A stretch of 10,649 nucleotides of DNA from an uncultured Eubacteriales bacterium. Its GTDB lineage: Bacteria > Bacillota > Clostridia > Oscillospirales > Oscillospiraceae. Below are positions 5,270-10,649 of this stretch, in pieces. The stretch's first letter is position 1. Each line of letters starts with the position of its first letter. Both the position numbers and the translations under genes were made by a program. The notes beneath the pieces were generated by a model. It was given only the letters and a program-made list of their open reading frames with translations. It did no database searches and was not told the origin of the DNA. The stretch lies in assembly GCA_902496595.1 (NCBI GenBank), contig CABVBV010000069.1, forward strand, positions 1-10,649, read 5' to 3'.

Positions 5270-6974
5270 ATTCGCCCTCCCTTATCTTCGGCATCCTTAT
5301 CTCCACGCAGGTGCCGACGTCCGGCTCGCTCGTGATGCGCAGGCCGTAATTCTTCCCGAAATATATCCTGAGCCTGTCGTTCACGTTCCTGATGCCTATG
5401 CCCGTCCTGTCGGTCTGCTCGCTCTGCATGACGGCCTCTATCTGCTCCTCGCTCATGCCGACTCCGTTGTCGCGGACGGAGAAGACGATGTCGTCCCCGT
5501 CCATGCGCACCTGCACGTCTATGCGCCCCTCCTCCACCATGAGGTCGAGGCCGTGGTTGATGGAGTTCTCGATGATGGGCTGGAGGGTGATCTTGTTGCA
5601 GTAGTAGCCGAGGCAGTCGGGGTCTGCGTCGAAGGCGTAGGTGAACTGGTTTTTATAGCGGTACATCTGGATCTGGAGGTAGCTCTCAGCGTGTTCGAGC
5701 TCCTTTGCGATGGGAATGAACTCGTGGCCTCGGCTGATGCTGATGCGGAAGAGCCTGGCGAGGGCGTGTACCATCTTCACGGCGTCGGCGTTGCGGCCCT
5801 GCTCGCACATCCAGGCGATGGAGTCCAGGGTGTTGTAGAGGAAGTGCGGGTTTATCTGGGCCTGGAGGGCCTTGAGCTCGGTCTTGCGGAGGTTTATCTC
5901 CTCCTCGCGGACGGTGGACATGAGCTGCTGTATCCTCAGCACCATGTGCTCGAAGGAGTCGGACAGCTCCTGCACCTCCCTCGTGCCGCCGACGGGCCGG
6001 TAGGAGAAGTGGTCTGCGTCGGACTCGAAGCTCTCCATTGCCGAGGCGAGGCCCCGGAGCGGCCGGCCGAGCAGCTTTGAGAGCAGCAGGCTCGTGAGCA
6101 GGGCCGCGCAGAGCACCACTGCCGCGAGGCCGAAGGAGAGCCTTATCATCTCGTTCACGTTCCGGTTCACGAGCTCGTCGACATAGCTGACACCGACGAC
6201 CCTCCAGCCGCTGTCCCCGACGCTGTTGAGGCTGTATATGACGGTGTCGTCCGCGTATGCGCCGTCGGGCAGCGCGGCAAGCGCCTCCGTGTCCTCGCTC
6301 TTCAGCCCGGCGTAGAGCAGCTGCTGCTGAGGGTGGTAGACGATGTTGCCCTCGGCGTCCATGAGGAAGCAGTAGCCCCTCTGGCCGATGCTGACGTTGT
6401 TTATGTAGCTCGAGATGCCTGAGAAGCTCAGATCCAGCGAGAGCCAGGCCGCCTCGCCCCCGGCCTCGAGCCTCGAGGTCATCGTGACCACCCATGGATA
6501 GTAGCCCTCGAAGATGGTCTCGACGTGCGGAGCGGTGAGGTAGGAGCTCCCGGAATCGAGGGCCTTCCCGTAGTCGAAGGAGAGGTTCCTGAATATGTCG
6601 TCCCTGGGCTCACGATCCGTGGCCCAGCAGTCCAGCAGCTCCCCGTCCCCGGAGTAGCTGGTCACGGCCACGACGTCCGGCCTGTATCTGAGGAAGACGG
6701 AGAGGAGCTCGTCCCGGCTCTCCCCGGACTCGGAGACGGACTGCTCCACGAGCTCCATCGCCTGGCCCATGTCCTCAAGATAGCTGCCGACGGTGTTCGA
6801 CACCTGTGAAACCGCCTGGGCGCTGCTGGTTCTCGCGCTCTGCACCATCGCGTTCCGATAGCGGTTCAGGAAGAGCAGGATGCAGCAGACGAGGATGACG
6901 GCCACGATGCCCACGACCATGGCGACAAGTATGGTCGTAATGCGCAGCTGACTGCGCGGCGGCCTCGGGTTCAA
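5256..6974 (-). CDS. YesM/LytS-type sensor histidine kinase with extracellular CACHE-like domain
   Basis: Membrane sensor kinase, 572 residues. Order: membrane helix 12-37; extracellular region about 40-278 with a CACHE-like pattern (GYYPWVVTMTSRL, then YCFLMDAEGNIVYHP); second helix 280-303; HAMP about 301-355; His_kinase domain with phospho-acceptor His377 in INPHFLYNTLDS; ATPase domain with N-box QPIIENSINHG (465-475), DNGVGM (502-507) and TGIGIRNVNDRL (524-535). This is the Bacillus YesM architecture. The start is TTG at 6974, overlapping the regulator's stop by four bases. AAGGAGG (6991-6985) lies ten bases upstream, a second GAGGAGG almost abuts the TTG, and the next in-frame ATG would remove part of the first helix. 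The stop lies within the next gene. It should phosphorylate the response regulator encoded just upstream in response to sugar, either directly or through the binding lipoprotein. Ligand unknown. Confidence 0.93.
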   Translation of the reverse strand: MNPRPPRSQLRITTILVAMVVGIVAVILVCCILLFLNRYRNAMVQSARTSSAQAVSQVSNTVGSYLEDMGQAMELVEQSVSESGESRDELLSVFLRYRPDVVAVTSYSGDGELLDCWATDREPRDDIFRNLSFDYGKALDSGSSYLTAPHVETIFEGYYPWVVTMTSRLEAGGEAAWLSLDLSFSGISSYINNVSIGQRGYCFLMDAEGNIVYHPQQQLLYAGLKSEDTEALAALPDGAYADDTVIYSLNSVGDSGWRVVGVSYVDELVNRNVNEMIRLSFGLAAVVLCAALLTSLLLSKLLGRPLRGLASAMESFESDADHFSYRPVGGTREVQELSDSFEHMVLRIQQLMSTVREEEINLRKTELKALQAQINPHFLYNTLDSIAWMCEQGRNADAVKMVHALARLFRISISRGHEFIPIAKELEHAESYLQIQMYRYKNQFTYAFDADPDCLGYYCNKITLQPIIENSINHGLDLMVEEGRIDVQVRMDGDDIVFSVRDNGVGMSEEQIEAVMQSEQTDRTGIGIRNVNDRLRIYFGKNYGLRITSEPDVGTCVEIRMPKIREGEYETK

Positions 6975-8254
6975 ACCTCCTCAGCCTCCTTCCCCGTCTC
7001 CAGCCTGCGCCTGAGCGCGTTGGGAGACTCGCCGCAGTATTTCTTGAAGCAGTAGGAGAAGTAGTGCTGGTCGGTGTAGCCGCAGCGCAGGGATACGTCC
7101 TGGATCCTTAGCGCAGTGCCGGCTATCAGCTCCTTTGCAGCCTCCATGCGCTTGCGGATGAGAATGTTTATGAAGCTCTCGCCCGCGAACTTCTTGATGC
7201 AGGAACTCAGGTGGTTGGGGCTCACGTCGAGCATACCGCTCAGGGATACGAGGGAGAGATCCGGATCCATGTAGTTCTGGTCGATGGCCTCGAGCGCCCT
7301 TTTGCACAGGAGGCTGCCGCCCTTGACGGCGGGGGCGATGTCGCTTATGAACTGGGCCCCGCTCTCGGAACGGTCGCCCTGCCGTAGCGCCTCCATCGCC
7401 TCCCGGTAAGCGCCGTGGAGCTCGCCCAGGCTGCGCACCGCCCGGCTGACGCCTATGCGGCAGCGCCTGCCCAGCACACGGTCTGCCATCTGAGGCAGCT
7501 CGTCCGCGAGTATGTGCAGATACTCCTCGAAGTCCGAGGGGTTGCCCATGAGGACGGTTATCACCTTTCCCGAGGCGAAGAAGCTGACGCTGCGCAGATA
7601 CTTTGAGGCGAGCCTGTCCACGGAGGCCACGAAGGATGGGGCGGTGCGGTTGCTCCCGTCCTCCCCCAGCAGTATGGAGACCATGACGGTGTAGAAGGGC
7701 CGGTCGCTCTTGTCGCGCAGGAGGCCGCACTGCCGGGCATAGGCCTCGGAGTGGGCGTCGCCTTCGGGGTCGCCGAAGTCGTCGAGCACCAGCGGCATGA
7801 GCATGGCCGCCCGCAGATCCGGCCCCTCCGCCCTCGGCGGCGCCTGCCGGAACATCGCAAACTGCGCGTCTATCTTCTGCCGTATAGTCCTCAGCTCCTT
7901 GCCCAGCCCCTCCACCGTCAGGGGCTTGAGCATATAGCTTATTATATTGTACTGTATCGCCTGCTGGGCGTACTCGAAATCGTCGAAACCGCTCAGGAAG
8001 GCGATGTTCGTGGCGGGCCGCACCTCGCGCACCTGCCTGGCGAGCTCGATGCCCGAGATGAAGGGCATACGTATATCCGTCAGCAGCAGATCCGGCTCCA
8101 GCTGCTCCACGAGCTGGAGCGCGTCGAGCCCGTTGCCGGCGCTCCCGGCCAGCAGAAAGCCGTAGTCCTCCCAGGGTATCATGGAGCAGACGGCCTCCCT
8201 GAGCTCGTCCTCGTCGTCGGCCACGACCACAGTGTAGAGAGTCTTGCGGTTCAC
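6971..8254 (-). CDS. YesN-type response regulator with AraC-family DNA-binding domain
   Basis: Cytoplasmic transcription regulator, 427 residues. The receiver domain (about 7-125) has acidic Asp13 and Asp14, phospho-acceptor Asp60 in LLTDIRMP, Ser88 in FLSGFDDFEYA and Lys110 in MLKPL. A central region (130-315) has no motif I can name and is typical of YesN proteins. The AraC domain (about 316-415) contains two helix-turn-helix units: one around SLSGMLDVSPNHLSSCIKKF (332-351), one around VSLRCGYTDQHYFSYCFKK (382-400), with GESP following. The start is GTG at 8254 with AAGGA ten bases upstream; no better ATG is in frame. It is the first gene of a three-gene coupled operon with the kinase and the binding lipoprotein. 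The probable target is the promoter of mglBAC, and possibly its own promoter; this is inferred from position. Confidence 0.94.
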   Translation of the reverse strand: MNRKTLYTVVVADDEDELREAVCSMIPWEDYGFLLAGSAGNGLDALQLVEQLEPDLLLTDIRMPFISGIELARQVREVRPATNIAFLSGFDDFEYAQQAIQYNIISYMLKPLTVEGLGKELRTIRQKIDAQFAMFRQAPPRAEGPDLRAAMLMPLVLDDFGDPEGDAHSEAYARQCGLLRDKSDRPFYTVMVSILLGEDGSNRTAPSFVASVDRLASKYLRSVSFFASGKVITVLMGNPSDFEEYLHILADELPQMADRVLGRRCRIGVSRAVRSLGELHGAYREAMEALRQGDRSESGAQFISDIAPAVKGGSLLCKRALEAIDQNYMDPDLSLVSLSGMLDVSPNHLSSCIKKFAGESFINILIRKRMEAAKELIAGTALRIQDVSLRCGYTDQHYFSYCFKKYCGESPNALRRRLETGKEAEEV

Positions 8255-8298
8255 AGCGGCACCGTCCTTTCTCTTTTCTGGCTCTCCTCGCTTTTTCC

Positions 8299-8327
8299 AT
8301 TATAGCAGGACTTTCCCGTTCTCACAA
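8299..8327 (-). promoter_or_regulatory. Sigma-A promoter of the regulator-kinase-sensor operon
   Basis: On the minus strand TTGTGA (8327-8322), exactly 17 bases, then a perfect TATAAT (8304-8299). Transcription would start near 8292, leaving a leader of about 38 bases before the GTG start. It lies directly downstream of a strong terminator, so this operon is insulated from the genes to its right. Confidence 0.8.
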
Positions 8328-8355
8328 TTTTTTCTTGCCCCTTTCCGCAGCGGGC

Positions 8356-8403
8356 AAAAAAAGCCCGGCCCGGGCACCCTCTGCAGGATGTCCCGGGCCG
8401 GGC
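8356..8403 (-). terminator. Strong intrinsic terminator after the EamA-type transporter
   Basis: In minus-strand RNA, GCCCGGCCCGGG (8403-8392), a 17-base loop and CCCGGGCCGGGC (8374-8363) form a perfect 12-bp GC stem followed by seven U residues (8362-8356). It sits about 40 bases after the transporter stop codon. The U-tract is itself flanked by CGGGC and GCCCG (8351-8355 and 8363-8367), giving a small competing hairpin. Confidence 0.93.
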
Positions 8404-8445
8404 GCCGCAGTCTGCCTCAGGAGACGGACGGAAAGCTCCGGTTCG

Positions 8446-9306
8446 TCAGAGCAGCATGGCCCCCGTGCCGAGGACTATGAGCAGAAGTCCGACTGCGGCG
8501 CGGCGGCTGAGCTTTTCCTTGAGTATGACGCTGGAGAAGAAGATGGTGACGAGAATGCTCAGCTTGTCTATGGGCACGACTACGCTTGCGGGCCCGTCGT
8601 GGAGGGCCCGGTAGTAGCAGAGCCAGGAGCCTCCGGTCGCAAAGCCGGAGAGCACGAGGAAGAGCCAGCTTTTGGGGCTTATCTTGCCCATGCCCTTCTG
8701 CTCCCCTGTGATGAAGACCATGAGCCAGGCCATGATGAGCACGACTATGGTGCGTATGGCGGTGCCGAGATTGGAGTCGACGTTTTCGATGCCGATCTTT
8801 CCGAAGATGGAGGTGAGGCTGGCAAAGACGGCGGAGAGCACGGCGTAGAAGAACCACTTTCCTCCCTTCGTCTCGGTCTGCGTCTCCTTTTTGGAGATCA
8901 TGAGCAGCGTGCCGGCGCCTATGCCCACGACTCCCGCGGCCTGCGGCAGCGAGATGGGTTCGCCGAGCAGGAGGAAGGCGAGGATGATGGTGAGCACGGT
9001 GCTGGACTTGTCGATGGGCGTGACCCGGTTCACGTCGCCGAGCTGGAGGGCCCGGAAATAGCAGAGCCAGGAAGCGCCTGTGGCGAGGCCGGAGAGCACG
9101 AGGAAGAGCAGCGTCCTTCCCGATATGTCCCCTATCCCCGACTGCGAGCCTGCGACGAAGACCATGATCCAGGAGAAGACGAGGACGACCACCGTCCTGA
9201 GCGCAGTTGCCAGGGTGGAGTTTACGTTCTCGATGCCGATTTTAGCCAGCACGGCCGTCAGGCCGGCGAACAGGGCTGAGCCCAGTGCGAACAGGAGCCA
9301 GAGCAT
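8446..9306 (-). CDS. EamA/DMT-family transporter made of two near-identical halves
   Basis: Inner-membrane protein of the drug/metabolite transporter superfamily (EamA), 286 residues and mostly hydrophobic, about ten membrane helices expected. It consists of two halves, residues 2-137 and 150-285, that align without gaps at about 70 of 136 identical positions by hand count. Shared motifs include KIGIENV, FLVLSG, SWLCY, RAL and PIDK. The ~140-residue unit with a PIDK motif resembles the single-unit EamA proteins found in many bacteria, so the gene looks like a tandem fusion of such a gene. Start ATG at 9306 with GAGGT eight bases upstream. It follows the DUF362 gene by 68 bases, a gap with a small GCGGC/GCCGC hairpin (9333-9349) but no U-tract, so the two are probably co-transcribed. 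The substrate is not predictable; export of an amino acid or metabolite is typical of the superfamily. Confidence 0.9.
   Translation of the reverse strand: MLWLLFALGSALFAGLTAVLAKIGIENVNSTLATALRTVVVLVFSWIMVFVAGSQSGIGDISGRTLLFLVLSGLATGASWLCYFRALQLGDVNRVTPIDKSSTVLTIILAFLLLGEPISLPQAAGVVGIGAGTLLMISKKETQTETKGGKWFFYAVLSAVFASLTSIFGKIGIENVDSNLGTAIRTIVVLIMAWLMVFITGEQKGMGKISPKSWLFLVLSGFATGGSWLCYYRALHDGPASVVVPIDKLSILVTIFFSSVILKEKLSRRAAVGLLLIVLGTGAMLL
8452..9303 (-). repeat. Internal tandem duplication within the EamA-type transporter gene
   Basis: The segments 9303-8896 and 8859-8452 encode the two homologous halves of the transporter, separated by a short linker with KKETQTETKGG. Similarity is visible at the DNA level as well, for example CTCGATGCCGAT and TTCGATGCCGAT around 9230 and 8788, and GCAGAGCCAGGA at 9061 and 8618. 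Confidence 0.8.
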
Positions 9307-9374
9307 GGGTCGCTACCTCGCTTTCAGAGTGTGCGGCGCTCGGAGCCGCCGTTGCTGCGCTTGCGCATCCCGGT

Positions 9375-10511
9375 TCACCTGGACAGCAGCCTTGCCAGGA
9401 GCGGCCGGTGAACCGTTATCGCGCCCTTGGGGCAGAACTCCTGGCAGCAGAAGCATCTTATGCAGCTTTTCGTGTCTATCCCGGCCTTGCCCTTTTTCAC
9501 GTTCGCCGCGCCCATCGGGCAGACCTCGTGGCACTTTCCGCAGCCCACGCATTTCGACTTGTCCACCTTGGGCCCTGTGCCGAAGTTGCGTCTGATGAAT
9601 GCGTTTATGAGCGGGAAGCCCCTGTGGAAAGTGATGTCCTGCGAGATGGGCTGTTTCTCGAAGTCCGGCAGTGCGAAACGCTCCGGGTCTCCGGAGATGT
9701 AGAGCTTCTCTGCGGAGTCCGGGCAGAGCCCCCGCCTTATCGCCGCCGCAACCGTCGGGGCGTCCTGCGGCCTCATCCCGATGAGCCCCGCGCAGACCAA
9801 GTCCGCGTTGAAGGGAGTGTCCGCCGCGAGTATCGCGCCCATGTGCCGCGGCTTGCCCTGCGTAGGCCCGTTCCCCTCCATGCACAGCACCGCGTCGACT
9901 ATGGTCAGCCTCGGCTTCATGTACAGGGCCAGGTCGCAGAGCATATCGCAGAACTCCGACGTCTTCGGGTGCATATAGTGGAACTCCGGCTTCCTCGTGC
10001 CCGGTATGACGCCGAAGAAGTTCTTCACCGCGCAGGTCATGCCCGCCATGCCGTGTGTCTTGAGCTTGCAGAGGTCGATCACCGCGTCCGCATCCAGCAG
10101 CCAGCTGGTGCAGGGGAAGCTCTTCACCGTGTTCCCCTCCGGGAAGCTCACCTCGGTCACGGAGTAGTCGGAGTTGAGCTTCGCCCCGGCCTCCTCAATC
10201 ATCCTGATCCCGGTTCCGGTGTAGATGCCGCCCACCCAGGCCGCCGTGAACGGGCCTCCCGGGCTGTCGCCCACGATCACCTCCGCCCCTCGCTCCGTCA
10301 GCATACGGCAGAGCTCCGTCGCCGGCACGGGGTGCGTCGCCGCCGCAGTTTCAGGCTTCATCCGGGCCACCAGGTTCGCCTTCACCGCTATCTTCATCCC
10401 GGGCTTCACCCAGTCCAGCCCGCCCACAGGCCCCAGCGCTTCTTCCAGCGCAGCCCTCACAGTCTCGGGCCCATAATCCGGACACGCAGCAATAGAGACA
10501 TTAACGCACAT
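9375..10511 (-). CDS. DUF362 protein with C-terminal 2x[4Fe-4S] ferredoxin module
   Basis: 378 residues. The N-terminal ~300 residues fit the DUF362 family: KIAVKANL near residue 40, then VIVGDSPGGP, CKLKTHGMAGMTCAVKNFFG and TIVDAVLCMEGNGP, the usual conserved blocks. The C-terminus is a bacterial-type double ferredoxin: CVGCGKCHEVCP (Cys321, 324, 327, 331) and CIRCFCCQEFCP (Cys350, 353, 356, 360), with an additional Cys355 in the second set. No signal peptide or membrane helix, hence cytoplasmic. The reaction of DUF362 proteins is not established; the iron-sulfur module suggests electron transfer. Start ATG at 10511 with GGGGG eight bases upstream. It is the first gene of a probable two-gene unit with the EamA-type transporter. 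The fusion of DUF362 with a ferredoxin tail is common in anaerobic Firmicutes. Confidence 0.92.
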   Translation of the reverse strand: MCVNVSIAACPDYGPETVRAALEEALGPVGGLDWVKPGMKIAVKANLVARMKPETAAATHPVPATELCRMLTERGAEVIVGDSPGGPFTAAWVGGIYTGTGIRMIEEAGAKLNSDYSVTEVSFPEGNTVKSFPCTSWLLDADAVIDLCKLKTHGMAGMTCAVKNFFGVIPGTRKPEFHYMHPKTSEFCDMLCDLALYMKPRLTIVDAVLCMEGNGPTQGKPRHMGAILAADTPFNADLVCAGLIGMRPQDAPTVAAAIRRGLCPDSAEKLYISGDPERFALPDFEKQPISQDITFHRGFPLINAFIRRNFGTGPKVDKSKCVGCGKCHEVCPMGAANVKKGKAGIDTKSCIRCFCCQEFCPKGAITVHRPLLARLLSR

Positions 10512-10538
10512 TACGGATACCCCCGTTGGTTTTTGTAT

Positions 10539-10567
10539 AGTTTAACCTAAAATTTCGGAAAGCGCAA
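10539..10567 (-). promoter_or_regulatory. Candidate promoter of the DUF362-EamA unit
   Basis: TTGCGC (10567-10562), 17 bases, TAAACT (10544-10539) on the minus strand. An overlapping alternative -10, TATACA (10539-10534), is also present. Either gives a leader of only 15-20 bases before the ATG at 10511. Confidence 0.45.
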
Positions 10568-10568
10568 G

Positions 10569-10583
10569 ATTGCCTGTTGCAAT
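10569..10583. promoter_or_regulatory. Inverted repeat next to the -35 box of the DUF362 promoter
   Basis: ATTGC-CTGTT-GCAAT, perfect 5-bp arms with a 5-base spacer, one base upstream of the proposed -35 box. The position suits a repressor or activator site. The arms are short enough to arise by chance. Confidence 0.35.
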
Positions 10584-10616
10584 ATCTACAAAACGTGGTA
10601 ACATTAAATAGGGGGA

Positions 10617-10646
10617 GCCCCCGCGCAAGAGAGAGGCGCGGCGGGC
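10617..10646. other. GC-rich stem-loop at the right edge
   Basis: GCCCCCGCGC (10617-10626), a nine-base loop AAGAGAGAG, and GCGCGGCGGGC (10636-10646) form ten pairs with one bulged base. In the minus direction it is followed by TCCCCCTATTT rather than a U-tract. It could be the terminator remnant or leader structure of a gene beyond the edge. No coding region is seen between 10512 and the window end. Confidence 0.4.
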
Positions 10647-10649
10647 CCG

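Noticed and set aside
6981..8300. Second minus-strand open frame overlapping the response regulator in another phase
   Set aside because: Its translation is Arg/Gly/Ala-rich with no domain, while the overlapping frame holds intact receiver and AraC motifs.
8305..8327. Catabolite-responsive (cre) element overlapping the regulator promoter (TGAGAACGGGAAAG)
   Set aside because: Too many departures from the cre consensus in the second half-site; no convincing cre was found elsewhere.
1..10649. CRISPR arrays, tRNA or rRNA genes, insertion sequences, integrases or phage genes
   Set aside because: None seen; no regularly spaced repeats, no transposase motifs, and intergenic gaps are too short or featureless for them.

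Overview
The window is a GC-rich stretch (by eye close to 60% GC) in which every convincing gene lies on the minus strand. It reads right to left as two transcription units plus a third that may be internal. Good Shine-Dalgarno sequences, two lipoprotein signal peptides ending in Ala-Ala-Cys or Thr-Gly-Cys, a YesM/YesN-type two-component pair and an RbsB/Mgl-type sugar transporter suggest a Gram-positive, anaerobic, GC-rich member of the Clostridia (Oscillospiraceae-like gut bacterium). This placement is inference; no rRNA or other marker gene is present.

Layout in transcription order: (1) a DUF362 protein with a C-terminal two-[4Fe-4S] ferredoxin module (10511-9375), followed by an EamA-type transporter built from two very similar halves (9306-8446) and a strong intrinsic terminator (8403-8356). 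(2) A sigma-A-like promoter (8327-8299) driving three overlapping genes: an AraC-type YesN response regulator, a CACHE-containing YesM-type histidine kinase and an RbsB-like sugar-binding lipoprotein that probably serves as the kinase's extracellular sensor. (3) After a 182-base AT-rich gap with promoter-like boxes and an 8-bp inverted repeat, mglB, mglA and the first 379 codons of mglC, which runs off the left edge.

The likely logic is that the sugar-binding lipoprotein and kinase sense an extracellular sugar, the response regulator activates the promoter in front of mglB, and MglBAC imports galactose, glucose or a related sugar. Stem-loops before mglB and between mglB and mglA could set the high ratio of binding protein to transporter.

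The most unusual observation is that MglB is circularly permuted relative to the classical galactose/glucose-binding protein. The segment that normally begins the mature protein (native residues about 1-107) is at the C-terminus, the rest comes first, and a new linker of about 20 residues joins the old C- and N-termini. Nearly all known sugar and calcium ligands are still recognisable in permuted order. In the same operon the permease MglC carries about 220 extra, highly charged, probably coiled-coil residues in front of its first membrane helix. The two departures together suggest a structurally distinct variant of the Mgl transporter.
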